A stretch of DNA of 64,000 nucleotides from CAYYNP01 sp964472545. GTDB taxonomy: Bacteria > Planctomycetota > Planctomycetia > Pirellulales > Thermoguttaceae. The position numbers and the translations under genes were made by a program. The notes below the pieces were generated by a model, which saw only the letters and a list, made by a program, of their open reading frames with translations, ran no database searches and was not told the origin of the DNA. The stretch is from assembly GCA_964472545.1 (NCBI GenBank), contig CAYYNP010000008.1, positions 1-64,000 on the forward strand, given 5' to 3'. Positions 50,473 to 59,828 of this stretch are shown piece by piece (the first letter of the stretch is position 1; every line of letters starts with the position of its first letter).

Positions 50473-51489
50473 CTACATACCGGCGAGCTTCTCGATCAGG
50501 TCGACGCTGCGGCAACTGTAACCCCACTCGTTGTCGTACCAGGTGAGGATCTTCAGCAGGTTGTCGCCGACGACCGTGGTCCAGGGGCCGGCGAAGATCG
50601 AGCTATGCGAATCGCCGACGATGTCCGACAGCACGATCGGGTCTTCCGTGTAGTGCAGAATGCCCTTCATCGGGCCTTCGGCGGCTGCCTTGATCGCGGC
50701 GTTGACCGCGTCTTCGGTGACCGGCTTGGCCATCTCGCAGGTCAGATCGACGCAGCTTCCAGTGGGCGTGGGCACGCGCAGCGAATAACCGGTCAGTTTG
50801 CCCTGCAAGTCGGGGATCACCAGCCCGACCGCCTTCGCGGCGCCGGTGGTGGTCGGAATGATGTTCAACGCCGCGGCGCGAGCGCGGTAGAGATCCTTGT
50901 GCGGGAAGTCCTGGATTACCTGGTCGTTGGTGTACGAGTGGACCGTGGTCATCAGGCCCTTGACGATGCCGAACTTCTCGTTGAGCACCTTGGCCACCGG
51001 GGCCAGGCAGTTGGTCGTGCAGCTTGCATTGGAAACGCAGAGGTGCTCGGGCTTGAGGTCGCCGTCGTTCACACCCAGCACGCAGGTCAGGTCCGGGTCG
51101 TTCGCCGGGGCGCTGATCACGACCTTCTTGGCGCCGGCCTTGATATGACTGTCGAAGCCGGCCTTGTCAGCAGTCGCCCGGCCGCGGAACACGCCGGTGC
51201 TCTCCAGCACGAACTCGGCACCCAGCTTACCCCAAGGCAATGCGGCCGGGTCGCGCTCGGCCATCGCGGCGATCTTCTTGCCGTTGACGGTCAGGGTCTC
51301 GTCGTCGAAGTCGACGGTGCCGGGAAAACGGCCGTGGATGCTGTCGTACTTCAACAGCGTGGCCAGGGTCTTGTTGTTGGTCAGGTCGTTGATACCGACC
51401 ACCTCGAACACGTCCGACTTCTCCATCAAGCGACGGAACACCAACCGACCAATCCGACCGAACCCGTTGATACCAACACGAATTGCCAC
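50473..51489 (-). CDS. gapA: Glyceraldehyde-3-phosphate dehydrogenase
   Basis: The enzyme oxidises glyceraldehyde 3-phosphate to 1,3-bisphosphoglycerate with NAD+ in glycolysis. The GTG start (51487-51489) is placed by AAAGGAG upstream and the conserved N-terminus VGINGFGRIGRLVFRR. The catalytic motif is SNASCTTNCLAP, with Cys as nucleophile. HSYTNDQ and RARAAALNIIPTTTGAAKA are present, and WYDNEWGYSCR ends the fold. Length 338 is typical. An NADP-type preference cannot be told surely, but the usual NAD-type segment VGINDL favours NAD. It has a strong promoter and an intrinsic terminator of its own. Confidence 0.96.
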   Translation of the reverse strand: MAIRVGINGFGRIGRLVFRRLMEKSDVFEVVGINDLTNNKTLATLLKYDSIHGRFPGTVDFDDETLTVNGKKIAAMAERDPAALPWGKLGAEFVLESTGVFRGRATADKAGFDSHIKAGAKKVVISAPANDPDLTCVLGVNDGDLKPEHLCVSNASCTTNCLAPVAKVLNEKFGIVKGLMTTVHSYTNDQVIQDFPHKDLYRARAAALNIIPTTTGAAKAVGLVIPDLQGKLTGYSLRVPTPTGSCVDLTCEMAKPVTEDAVNAAIKAAAEGPMKGILHYTEDPIVLSDIVGDSHSSIFAGPWTTVVGDNLLKILTWYDNEWGYSCRSVDLIEKLAGM

Positions 51490-51589
51490 GATACTACTCC
51501 TTTGGGTGAGAATATCGCCCCTCTCTTTCACGGGGCATGTACTTTGATCCGGCCCATGGCCGGCCTTCTGGGCGAATGTAGAACCCGGC

Positions 51590-51618
51590 ATTATACTTTT
51601 AGGGCCGTCCTGCTACAA
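51590..51618 (-). promoter_or_regulatory. Promoter of gapA
   Basis: Minus strand: TTGTAG (51613-51618), 17 bases, TATAAT (51590-51595), a consensus -10 box. Leader about 95 bp. Confidence 0.7.
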
Positions 51619-51628
51619 CCACCCACGG

Positions 51629-52420
51629 GTGCCCGTCTTGCCTTCTGCCCGCCGACCCGAGTGGCAGCTTCCCCCCGGCGTCAGCCGAGGTGTCTGGCAG
51701 TACACCCAAGCCGACCATATTGCCGACCAGTACGATACTTACTTCGCCGGCAACCGGCTCTTCGAGTTTGATAAACAGGTTCTATCGAGGTGGTTTACTA
51801 AGACCGGAGTGGTGGTTGACTTGGGCTGCGGAACCGGACGGAGCCTGGTGCCGCTGGCGCGAGCAGGATTCCGTGGCCTGGGCATCGATCTTTCCTCAGA
51901 GATGCTGCGGATCGTGGCCGCGAAGGCCCGGGCGGAAGACCTGCCTATCTGGGGGGTTCGTGCCAACATGGTCGAGCTGGGCTGCCTGCGCGATGCGGCC
52001 GTCGATTATGCGGTGTCGCTGTTTAGCACGCTGGGGATGATCCGTGGACGCGAGAACCGCAGACATGTCCTCATGCACGTGCGACGCATCCTCAAGCCCG
52101 GTGGGCTCTTCGTGCTGCACGTACACAATTTCTGGTTCAACCTCTTCGATCCGGCCGGACGGCGATGGCTGTTGCGGCATCTTCCGGCGGCGCTGCTGCG
52201 GCGTGGCGTCGAGCGCGGCGACAAGTACTTCCAATATCGGGGCGTGCCACAGATGTATCTGCACACGTTCACGCGTGGGGAATTGCTCGGCGAGTTGCGC
52301 CGGGCCGGTTTCCACGTCGAGGAACTGATTCCCCTGGCCGTCGCGCGGCAGTCGCGGTTGTCGTGTCGATGGTTCTTCGGCGGGTTGCGGGCAAACGGTT
52401 GGATCGCGGTGTGCGGGTAG
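51629..52420 (+). CDS. Class I SAM-dependent methyltransferase
   Basis: Motif I VVDLGCGTGRSLVPLARAGF binds S-adenosylmethionine; GLGIDLSSEMLRIV (motif II) and ILKPGGLFVLHVHNFWFNLF follow, as in Methyltransf_11/25 proteins. No membrane span. The 263-residue product starts at GTG 51629, which is not well supported by a ribosome site; it is divergent from gapA. Substrate unknown. The C-terminal segment (TRGELLGELRRAGFHVEELI) is the usual last helix-strand of small-molecule methyltransferases. Confidence 0.82.
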   Translation: MPVLPSARRPEWQLPPGVSRGVWQYTQADHIADQYDTYFAGNRLFEFDKQVLSRWFTKTGVVVDLGCGTGRSLVPLARAGFRGLGIDLSSEMLRIVAAKARAEDLPIWGVRANMVELGCLRDAAVDYAVSLFSTLGMIRGRENRRHVLMHVRRILKPGGLFVLHVHNFWFNLFDPAGRRWLLRHLPAALLRRGVERGDKYFQYRGVPQMYLHTFTRGELLGELRRAGFHVEELIPLAVARQSRLSCRWFFGGLRANGWIAVCG

Positions 52421-52502
52421 AAGCCTAAACAACGTTGGCGGTTAACGCCTTCGGCGTAATTCGCAAAGTGGGTAGAAGAGGCCGCGCAGACTACACCGTG
52501 GG

Positions 52503-52531
52503 TTGACGATGCCGACGCTGGAACTTAGAAT
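52503..52531 (+). promoter_or_regulatory. Promoter of the nqr operon
   Basis: TTGACG (52503-52508), 17 bases, TAGAAT (52526-52531). Leader about 185 bp; apart from this box the 303-bp gap holds no recognised feature. Confidence 0.6.
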
Positions 52532-52723
52532 TCTAGTTTCGCGGCCTGCCGCCGGTATATCCAAGGGATAGCAAGCCACTATTGAGTGCGGCTTCGGCCA
52601 ATCTCGGCGAGCGGCATCCTGCTCGCACCGCCTTTCTCTCCGGCTTGCGAAACGTGGCGTTGCCACACAAAGCGTCATTGCCGGGGGCGAAAGAGAGCCT
52701 CGCAGCATGGGCCTGGTAGACTG

Positions 52724-54070
52724 ATGCAACGAATCAAGATACACAAAGGGCTGGACCTGCCGATCGACGGCGCCCCGAAGCCGGAAATCAGCAACGGCAA
52801 ACCGGTCGGCTCGGTCGCCGTGCTGGGCCCCGACTACGTCGGCATGAAGCCCACCATGGCAGTCCAAGAGGGCGACACGGTCAAGGCCGGGCAGGTCCTC
52901 TTCAGCGACAAAAAGACCCCCGGCGTGGTGTACACGTCGCCCGGCTGTGGGAAGGTCGTGGGCGTGAACCGCGGGGCCAAACGGGCGCTGCAGTCGGTGG
53001 CGGTCGAGCTTGCCGGCGACGACGCGAAGACGTTTGCCCAATACGAGGCCGGACAACTCGACGGCTTGGATCCGCAGAAAGTCCGCGAGAATCTGGTGCG
53101 GTCGGGACTCTGGCCGGCCTTGCGGACGCGGCCGTTCAGCCGAGTGCCCGCGCCCGAGGCGACGCCCAACTCGATCTTCATCACGGCCATCGACACCAAT
53201 CCGCTGGCGGCCGATCCGAGTGTGGTGATTTCCGAGCGGCCGGAGGATTTCGTGGCCGGTGTGAAGGTGCTCGCGCGGCTGGCATCGACCGTCTATCTGT
53301 GCAAGGCGCCGGGGCGCGACGTTCCCGGCGGCGTCGTTAGCGGCGTCGTTCCGGCCGAGTTCGACGGCCCCCATCCGGCCGGACTACCCGGTACGCACAT
53401 CCACTTCCTCGATCCGGTCGGCCGCCAGAAGACCGTCTGGCACGTCAACTACCAAGACGTGATGGCCATCGGCAGCCTGTTCCTCACCGGGCGGCTAGAC
53501 ACGCGGCGCGTGGTTTCCTTGGCCGGCCCCGCGGTGAAACAGCCGCGGCTGATCCGTACGCGGCTGGGTGCCAACGTCGCCGAGCTGGTCGAAGGCGAAC
53601 TGGCCGAGGGCGACAATCGGGTGATCTCCGGTTCGGTGATCGCGGGGCGCCAGGCCGACGGACCGCTGGGCTACCTGGGCCGCTACGACTTGCAGATTTC
53701 CGTGTTGGCCGAGTTTCGCAAGCGGGACTTCTTCGGCTGGATCGCCCCGGGCTTCGGCAAGTATTCGCTGACCAAGACGATGGCCTCGTGTCTTACGCCC
53801 GGCAAGAAGTTCCCCATGACCACGGCCGCCTACGGGCGGCATCGGGCGATCGTGCCGATCGGCTCGTATGAGAAGGTGATGCCGCTGAGGATTCTGCCGA
53901 CGTTTCTGTTTCGGGCGCTGGAGACCGACGACGTAGAGCAGGCCGAGGCGTTGGGGTGCCTGGAGTTGGACGAAGACGACGTGGCGTTGTGCACGTGTGT
54001 TTGCCCCGGCAAGATCGACTTCGGTCGGCTGCTGCGGCGCAACCTGACGACAATCGAGAAGGAAGGTTGA
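52724..54070 (+). CDS. nqrA: Na+-translocating NADH:quinone reductase subunit A
   Basis: NqrA is the soluble quinone-associated subunit of the six-subunit sodium pump. ATG 52724 gives MQRIKIHKGLDLPIDGAPKP, the family start; the longer open frame is rejected. Motifs: YVGMKPTMAVQEGDTVKAGQ (biotinyl-like fold), VYTSPGCGKVVGVNRGAKRA, FITAIDTNPLA and GRYDLQISVLAEFRKRDFFG. Length 448 fits. Overlaps nqrB by 1 bp. It heads an operon with all six subunits and two maturation genes. Confidence 0.95.
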   Translation: MQRIKIHKGLDLPIDGAPKPEISNGKPVGSVAVLGPDYVGMKPTMAVQEGDTVKAGQVLFSDKKTPGVVYTSPGCGKVVGVNRGAKRALQSVAVELAGDDAKTFAQYEAGQLDGLDPQKVRENLVRSGLWPALRTRPFSRVPAPEATPNSIFITAIDTNPLAADPSVVISERPEDFVAGVKVLARLASTVYLCKAPGRDVPGGVVSGVVPAEFDGPHPAGLPGTHIHFLDPVGRQKTVWHVNYQDVMAIGSLFLTGRLDTRRVVSLAGPAVKQPRLIRTRLGANVAELVEGELAEGDNRVISGSVIAGRQADGPLGYLGRYDLQISVLAEFRKRDFFGWIAPGFGKYSLTKTMASCLTPGKKFPMTTAAYGRHRAIVPIGSYEKVMPLRILPTFLFRALETDDVEQAEALGCLELDEDDVALCTCVCPGKIDFGRLLRRNLTTIEKEG

Positions 54071-55329
54071 TGAAACCGCTTCGAGCCTTTTTCGACCGCA
54101 TTGCCCCTCACTTCGAGAAGGGCGGGAAGCTCGAGAAGCTGTATCCCGTCTACGAGGTGATCGATACCTTCTTCTACACGGCCCCCGACGTGAACAAGGG
54201 CTCGTGTCACGTCCGCGACTCGATCGAGCTCAAACGCGTCATGTCGGTGGTGCTGGTGGCGTTGGTGCCGTGTGTGTTGATGGCGATGTACAATACGGGC
54301 CTCCAGGCCAATTTGGCGATAGAGGAGATCTGCGGCAATGCGGAGGTGGACGCGTCCAACGTTCCCATCTCCAATTGGCGCGGCGACGTGATGGTGGGCC
54401 TGGGCATCGGCTTCGAACCGGGCAACGTGATCCACAACGTGATTCACGGTGCGCTCTATTTCTTCCCGATCTACATCGTCTGTATGGCGGTGGGCATTGC
54501 CTGGGAGATGCTCTTCTGCGTGATCCGCGGACACGAACTCAGCGAGGGTTTCTTCGTTACCGGATTACTCCTGCCGTTGACTCTGCCGGCGACGATCCCG
54601 TTGTGGCAAGTGGCCGTGGCGACGAGCTTCGCGGTGGTGGTGGCCAAGGAGATCTTCGGCGGCACGGGCCGGAATTTCCTCAACGTGGCGTTGGTCGCCC
54701 GGGCGTATCTGTTCTTTGCCCATGCCACGGAGATCTCCGGCGACAAGGTATGGACGGCCGTCGACGGATACACCGGGGCCACGCCTTTGGGCGAAGCGGC
54801 GACCGCCGCGGTGGGCGAAACGATGACCGAGGTCACCACCACGGCCGGCACGGTCGACGTCACCTGGTGGGACGCCTTCATCGGCACCATCCCCGGCTCG
54901 ATGGGCGAGACGTCCGCACTGGCCTGTCTGATTGGGGCGGCGATCCTGATCTTCTCCGGCGTGGCCTCCTGGCGGGTGATGCTCAGCATGCTCGTCGGGG
55001 CGGCGGCGCTGGCCGGGGCGCTGTTTGCCGTCGGCAGCGACAGCAACGCCCTGTTCGAGATTCCCGTCCACTGGCACTTAGTCCTGGGCGGCTTCGCCTT
55101 CGGTATGGTCTTTATGGCCACCGATCCGGTCACGGCCACCACGACCCCCTTGGGCCAATACATTTACGGCGCGCTGATCGGCGTGCTGATTATCGTGGTT
55201 CGGGTCGCCAACCCGGGCTTCCCCGAGGGGACCATGCTGGCGATCCTCTTCGGCAACGCCTTCGCCCCGTTGATCGACTACTACGTGGTGCGAGCGAACA
55301 TCAAACGAAGGGCCATGGGTTATGCGTAA
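54070..55329 (+). CDS. nqrB: Na+-translocating NADH:quinone reductase subunit B
   Basis: Integral membrane subunit with about ten helices that carries covalent FMN and riboflavin and forms part of the sodium channel. The FMN attachment site is Thr 238 in DGYTGATPLG. Other family stretches: MKPLRAFFDRIAPHFEKGGK, FFYTAPDVNKGSCHVRDSIE, GLLLPLTLPATIPLWQVAVA and FMATDPVTATTTPLGQ. Between residues 235 and 290 it has an insert (ETMTEVTTTAGTVDVTWWDA) near the flavin loop, as often in nqrB. ATG overlaps the nqrA stop. Confidence 0.95.
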   Translation: MKPLRAFFDRIAPHFEKGGKLEKLYPVYEVIDTFFYTAPDVNKGSCHVRDSIELKRVMSVVLVALVPCVLMAMYNTGLQANLAIEEICGNAEVDASNVPISNWRGDVMVGLGIGFEPGNVIHNVIHGALYFFPIYIVCMAVGIAWEMLFCVIRGHELSEGFFVTGLLLPLTLPATIPLWQVAVATSFAVVVAKEIFGGTGRNFLNVALVARAYLFFAHATEISGDKVWTAVDGYTGATPLGEAATAAVGETMTEVTTTAGTVDVTWWDAFIGTIPGSMGETSALACLIGAAILIFSGVASWRVMLSMLVGAAALAGALFAVGSDSNALFEIPVHWHLVLGGFAFGMVFMATDPVTATTTPLGQYIYGALIGVLIIVVRVANPGFPEGTMLAILFGNAFAPLIDYYVVRANIKRRAMGYA

Positions 55330-56161
55330 AGACTCGACAGTCGGGACCTTTCTGGTGGCCGCGTGCGTGTGCGTGGTCTGCTCGGTGGTGGTCTGCACCG
55401 CCGCGGTCCTGCTCAAACCGATCCAGGACGTGCAGCGGAAAGCCGACAAGCGCAAGAACGTCTTGCTGGCGGCCGGCATCACGGAGTACAACGGAACGCC
55501 GGTCGACAAGCTCAGCGCCGAGGAGATCAACGCGGCCTTCGACGCCGAGATCGAGAGCCAGTGGGTCGAGTTGAAGAGCGGCAAGTTTGTCCCGGAGGAA
55601 GAAGTTCCCGAGGCCTGCCGCGACGAAGCCAAGGCGGCCAAGAGCAAGGACAAAGCGGTGAGCACCAAGATCACCGAAGATATTGCCAAGCTAAGACGCC
55701 GGGCGAACTACCGGCAGGTCTTCCTGAAACGTGACGCGGAGCAGAAGATCGAGACGATCATCCTGCCGGTACACGGCAAAGGGCTCTGGGCAACGATGTA
55801 CGGCTTTCTCGCCCTGGAGAGTGACGGCATTGGCATCAAGAGCCTATCTTTCTATCAACACGGCGAGACACCCGGCCTTGGTGGCAAGATCACCGAGGAC
55901 AAGAAGTGGGTGGCCAATTGGAACGGCAAGCTGGCGTTCGACGAGGCCAAGCAACCGGCCGACGAGCTCTGGACTCCGAAGATCACGGTGATCAAAGGCA
56001 ACGTCCGCAACGACGACCCCGACCGCAACTACAAGATGGACGGCCTCTCCGGCGCAACGCTCACTGCCAACGGCGTGCGCGACACGGTCCGCTTCTGGCT
56101 GGGCGAGGAAGGCTACGGGCCGTTCCTGCAAGCACAACGAACGGGAGGTGACGATGGGTAA
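55322..56161 (+). CDS. nqrC: Na+-translocating NADH:quinone reductase subunit C
   Basis: One N-terminal membrane helix (TVGTFLVAACVCVVCSVVVC) and a periplasmic FMN-binding domain. The FMN is bound to Thr 246 in DGLSGATLTANGV by the action of ApbE (encoded downstream). GYGPFLQ closes the family C-terminus. A Lys/Glu-rich insert (about 95-125) is not usual and may be linker. ATG overlaps the nqrB stop by 8 bp. Confidence 0.95.
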   Translation: MRKDSTVGTFLVAACVCVVCSVVVCTAAVLLKPIQDVQRKADKRKNVLLAAGITEYNGTPVDKLSAEEINAAFDAEIESQWVELKSGKFVPEEEVPEACRDEAKAAKSKDKAVSTKITEDIAKLRRRANYRQVFLKRDAEQKIETIILPVHGKGLWATMYGFLALESDGIGIKSLSFYQHGETPGLGGKITEDKKWVANWNGKLAFDEAKQPADELWTPKITVIKGNVRNDDPDRNYKMDGLSGATLTANGVRDTVRFWLGEEGYGPFLQAQRTGGDDG

Positions 56162-56780
56162 AGCACGAGACGCCCTATTCAAACCCATCTTCGACAACAA
56201 CCCCATCGCACTGCAGGTGTTGGGCATCTGCTCCGCGTTGGCGGTGACCACGAAGCTCGAAACCACCATCACCATGTGCTTTGCGGTGATCTTCGTGATC
56301 ACGCTCTCGAACGTGGCGGTGAGCGTGATCCGCAATTTCATCCCCAGCAGCATCCGCATGATCGTGCAGATGACGATCATCGCCTCGCTGGTGATCATCG
56401 TCGACGAGTTCCTCAAGGCATTCGCCTACGACATCAGCAAGCAGCTCTCGGTCTTCGTGGGACTTATTATTACCAACTGCATCATCATGGGCCGGGCCGA
56501 GGCCTTTGCCATGACCAACGGTGTGAAGCTGAGCTTCCTTGACGGACTCGGCAACGGCCTTGGCTACAGCGTGCTGCTGTTGTTTGTCGGCGCGATCCGC
56601 GAACTGATTGGCTCTGGGACGCTGATGGGCTACACCATCCTCAAGCCGGCGATCGAGGAAGGCGGCTGGTATCCCGGCAACGGCTTGATGCTGCTGGCCC
56701 CCAGCGCGTTCATCCTCATCGGGTTCTTCATCTGGGGCGTGCGGGTGTGGAAGCCCGATCAGGTCGAGGAGGAAAGATAA
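56154..56780 (+). CDS. nqrD: Na+-translocating NADH:quinone reductase subunit D
   Basis: ATG 56154 follows GGGAGG and overlaps the end of nqrC by 8 bp. The 208-residue integral membrane protein shows PIALQVLGICSALAVTTKLE and ITNCIIMGRAEAFAM; the two Cys in these stretches are those that, with two in NqrE, hold the intramembrane [2Fe-2S] cluster. About six helices. GSGTLMGYTI and PSAFILIGFFIWG are further family features. Confidence 0.94.
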   Translation: MGKARDALFKPIFDNNPIALQVLGICSALAVTTKLETTITMCFAVIFVITLSNVAVSVIRNFIPSSIRMIVQMTIIASLVIIVDEFLKAFAYDISKQLSVFVGLIITNCIIMGRAEAFAMTNGVKLSFLDGLGNGLGYSVLLLFVGAIRELIGSGTLMGYTILKPAIEEGGWYPGNGLMLLAPSAFILIGFFIWGVRVWKPDQVEEER

Positions 56781-56783
56781 GCC

Positions 56784-57371
56784 ATGGGTGAACTGTTCGT
56801 CAAATCGGTCTTCTCCGAGAACCTGGCCCTCTCGCTGTTTCTGGGGATGTGCACCTACCTGGCCGTCTCCAAACGCGTGGAAACGGCCACCGGGCTGGGC
56901 ATCGCCGTGATCGTGGTGCAGGGCATCACCGTGCCGGTGAACTACCTGTTGTATCACTTCATCCTCAAGGAAGGCGCGCTGGCCGGCGTGGGCATCCCCA
57001 GCCTCGAATTCCTCAAGCTGATCAGCTTCATCGGCGTGATCGCCGCCATGGTGCAGATTCTGGAAATGACGCTCGATAAGTTCTTTCCCGCGCTGTACAA
57101 CGCATTGGGCATCTTCCTGCCGCTGATAACGGTCAACTGCGCCATCCTCGGTGGGTCACTGTTCATGGTCGAGCGGGATTATAGCTTCGCCGAGAGCGTA
57201 CAGTTCGGCATCTTCTCCGGCGTCGGCTGGGCGCTGGCCATCATGGCCCTGGCGGGCATCCGCGAGCGGCTGAAGTACAGCGACGTGCCCGACGGCCTCC
57301 GCGGCCTGGGCATCACCTTCATTACGGTCGGGCTGATCGCCATGGCCTTTATGTGTTTCTCGGGAATCTAA
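56784..57371 (+). CDS. nqrE: Na+-translocating NADH:quinone reductase subunit E
   Basis: Paralogue of NqrD with inverted topology. LSLFLGMCTYLAVSKRVETA and ITVNCAILGGSLFMVERDY hold the two cluster cysteines. About six helices. ATG 56784 lies 3 bp after the nqrD stop, after GGAGGAAAGA. The length (195) is typical. Confidence 0.94.
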   Translation: MGELFVKSVFSENLALSLFLGMCTYLAVSKRVETATGLGIAVIVVQGITVPVNYLLYHFILKEGALAGVGIPSLEFLKLISFIGVIAAMVQILEMTLDKFFPALYNALGIFLPLITVNCAILGGSLFMVERDYSFAESVQFGIFSGVGWALAIMALAGIRERLKYSDVPDGLRGLGITFITVGLIAMAFMCFSGI

Positions 57372-57389
57372 GCTGTTTAGAGGGACGCC

Positions 57390-58625
57390 GTGGGAGACGA
57401 AGTATTACAGATTGGCACGGGCGTGGTGATGTTCACGGTTATCGTGCTGGCGCTGGTGGGCGTAATTCTGGCCGCCCGCTCGCTGCTGGTGCCGCGGGGC
57501 AACGTGAGCATCTTGATCAACGACGACGCGGACAAGGCGCTGTCGGTCAACACCGGCAGCAAGCTGCTCGGCGCACTGGCCGGCGAGAAGATCTTCGTGC
57601 CCTCGGCCTGCGGCGGCCAGGGAACCTGTGCCCAGTGCAAGCTGACGGTCGAAAGCGGCGGCGGCGATATCCTGCCCACCGAACGCGACTTCATGACCCG
57701 CCGCGAAGTCCGCGACGGCGCCCGGCTGGCCTGCCAGGTGCCCGTCAAGCAGGACATGAAGATCGAGATCCCGCCGGAGGTATTCGACGTCAAAAAGTGG
57801 CAGTGTACGGTCCGCTCGAACCAAAACGTGGCCACGTTCATCAAGGAACTCGTGCTCGAGTTGCCCGAGGGCGAAGACGTCAATTTCCGTGCCGGCGGCT
57901 ACATCCAGATCGAATGCCCGCCGCATACGGTCTCCTATCGCGATTTCGCGATCGAAGATGAATATCATCCCGACTGGGACAAGTACGACGTTTGGCGATA
58001 CACGTCGAAGGTCTCCGACGAGACCGTGCGGGCGTACTCGATGGCGAACTATCCGCAGGAGAAGGGCATCATCATGCTCAACGTGCGGATCGCCTCGCCG
58101 CCGCCGAACGCCCCGAACGCCCCGCCGGGCATCATGTCGTCGTACATCTTCAACCTCAAGCCGGGCGACAAGGTGACGATTTCCGGGCCGTACGGCGAGT
58201 TCTTCGTCACCGAGAACGATACCGAGATGATCTACATCGGCGGCGGGGCCGGCATGGCGCCGCTGCGGTCGCACATCTTCGACCTGCTGCGGCGGGTCGG
58301 CTCCAAGCGGAAGATCTCCTACTGGTACGGTGCCCGGAGTCTGCGTGAGGTGTTTTATGCCGACGAGTTCGAGGAGCTTCAGCGCACCAACCCCAACTTC
58401 TCCTGGCACCTGGCCCTTTCCGAGCCGATGCCCGAGGACAACTGGACCGGCTCGACCGGCTTCATCCACCAGGTGCTGCACGACGAATACCTCAAGGACC
58501 ACGCGGCACCGGAAGACTGCGAGTATTACTTCTGCGGTCCGCCGATGATGAACAGCGCCGTGATCGGGCTGCTGGACGACATGGGCGTCGAAGAGGAGAA
58601 CATCTTCTTTGATGATTTTGGGTAG
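57390..58625 (+). CDS. nqrF: Na+-translocating NADH:quinone reductase subunit F
   Basis: NADH-oxidising entry subunit. GTG start with AGAGGGA upstream. Domains: one N-terminal helix (about 8-30), a [2Fe-2S] ferredoxin domain with Cys 74, 80, 83 and 115 (CGGQGTCAQC ... ARLAC), an FAD domain (RAYSMANYP), then an NADH domain (YIGGGAGMAPLRSHIFDL, YYFCGPPMMNSAV). Ends FFDDFG as in other NqrF. Length 411 fits. Confidence 0.95.
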   Translation: MGDEVLQIGTGVVMFTVIVLALVGVILAARSLLVPRGNVSILINDDADKALSVNTGSKLLGALAGEKIFVPSACGGQGTCAQCKLTVESGGGDILPTERDFMTRREVRDGARLACQVPVKQDMKIEIPPEVFDVKKWQCTVRSNQNVATFIKELVLELPEGEDVNFRAGGYIQIECPPHTVSYRDFAIEDEYHPDWDKYDVWRYTSKVSDETVRAYSMANYPQEKGIIMLNVRIASPPPNAPNAPPGIMSSYIFNLKPGDKVTISGPYGEFFVTENDTEMIYIGGGAGMAPLRSHIFDLLRRVGSKRKISYWYGARSLREVFYADEFEELQRTNPNFSWHLALSEPMPEDNWTGSTGFIHQVLHDEYLKDHAAPEDCEYYFCGPPMMNSAVIGLLDDMGVEEENIFFDDFG

Positions 58626-58654
58626 CAGGTTACGCAAGCGGAGATGGGAATCAG

Positions 58655-58773
58655 GGGTGGCTGGGGTCGAAGCACGAGGTACGAGTGCGAAGCCCCCAGA
58701 CGTTTGCCCTCAGGGAAGTGTATGCCCCTGGGGGCTCGGTGCTCGTGCCTCGCACCTCGACCCCAGCCACCCA
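58655..58773. repeat. Palindromic interspersed repeat, GGGTGGCTGGGG family, copy 5 (GTCGA subfamily)
   Basis: Starts GGGTGGCTGGGGTCGAAGCA and ends TCGACCCCAGCCACCC; same subfamily as 24233-24330. It sits between nqrF and apbE in the operon and ends 12 bp before the predicted apbE start. Confidence 0.8.
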
Positions 58774-58785
58774 CGCGCCCTGTCT

Positions 58786-59811
58786 GTGGCGGCGCCATCC
58801 CTCTTCTGCGCGACAATCGTCTCGCTCCTTCTCGGCTGTGGTCCCACGGAGAAGAAGTTCTGGGCTATCGGCCCCGGGCCGACGATGGGCACCAGTTACA
58901 CGGTCAAGGTGGTCGATCCGCCAGATTCGATCAACCAGGAGACTCTGGGGGCCGAGATCCAGCGGGAACTCGACGCCGTCGACGCACTGATGTCGACGTA
59001 TCGCGACGACTCCGAACTCTCGCGCTTGAACACGGCGGCGGCCGGCGAGTGGATTGCGGTTTCTGAGGAGACCGTCGCCGTAGTCGAGTCGGCGCTGGAA
59101 ATCGGTAAGCTCACCGACGGGGCGTTCGACGTGACGGTGGGACCGCTGGTTAATCTCTGGAATTTCGGGCCGAAGAAGGACAAGGACACCGAGCCGACGA
59201 TGCCGTCGGACGACCAGATCGACGCCACAATGCAAATCGTCGGCCTCGACCTGATCGAACTCCGCCACGACCCGCCGACAATTCGCAAGGGACACGAGGA
59301 CCTTTACATCGATCTCTCCGGCATCGCCAAGGGCTACGCCGCGGACCGGGTTGCCGCGCACCTTGAATCCTGCGGCATCGAGAACTACATGGTCGAGGTC
59401 GGCGGCGAATTGCGAGCCAAGGGCCAAAACCTTCAAGGCAAGCCGTGGCAGATCGCCGTCGAGGCGCCCGTGGCTGGCGTTCGCGCCCGGCAGCGGGTGG
59501 TGGGCTTGAACAACACCGGCATGGCCACCTCGGGCGATTACCGCAACTTCTTCGAACACGAAGGTGTGCGATACGCCCATATCATCGACCCACGTACCGG
59601 CCGCCCCGTGCGACATCGGCTGGCGTCGGTCACGGTGCTCGATCCGTCCTGCCAACGGGCGGACGCGCTAGCCACTGCACTGATGGTGCTGGGCCCGAAA
59701 GCGGGTTACGAGTTGGCCGTCAAGGAAGACCTGGCCGTGTTGCTGATCGAGCGGACCGACGACGGCTTTTCGGAGAAGGCCACGCCCCGCTTCGAGGAGA
59801 CGGCGCCCTAG
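58786..59811 (+). CDS. apbE: FAD:protein FMN transferase (ApbE)
   Basis: ApbE attaches FMN to the Thr of NqrB and NqrC. GTG 58786 is chosen because it lies after the palindromic repeat and yields a lipoprotein signal (MAAPSLFCATIVSLLLGCGP, lipid-bearing Cys 18); the open frame upstream runs through the repeat and is not protein-like. Visible motifs: GTSYTVKV, MSTYRDDSELSRLN, LYIDLSGIAKGYAADRV, VGGELRAKG, TSGDYRNFFEHEGVRYAHII and QRADALATALMVLG. There is no clear ribosome site at this start, so the exact N-terminus is uncertain. Confidence 0.93.
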   Translation: MAAPSLFCATIVSLLLGCGPTEKKFWAIGPGPTMGTSYTVKVVDPPDSINQETLGAEIQRELDAVDALMSTYRDDSELSRLNTAAAGEWIAVSEETVAVVESALEIGKLTDGAFDVTVGPLVNLWNFGPKKDKDTEPTMPSDDQIDATMQIVGLDLIELRHDPPTIRKGHEDLYIDLSGIAKGYAADRVAAHLESCGIENYMVEVGGELRAKGQNLQGKPWQIAVEAPVAGVRARQRVVGLNNTGMATSGDYRNFFEHEGVRYAHIIDPRTGRPVRHRLASVTVLDPSCQRADALATALMVLGPKAGYELAVKEDLAVLLIERTDDGFSEKATPRFEETAP

Positions 59812-59828
59812 CCGGCACGAGGTGCCTC

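Noticed and set aside
58609..58785. Upstream extension of the apbE frame
   Set aside because: It reads through a palindromic repeat and gives no protein-like sequence.
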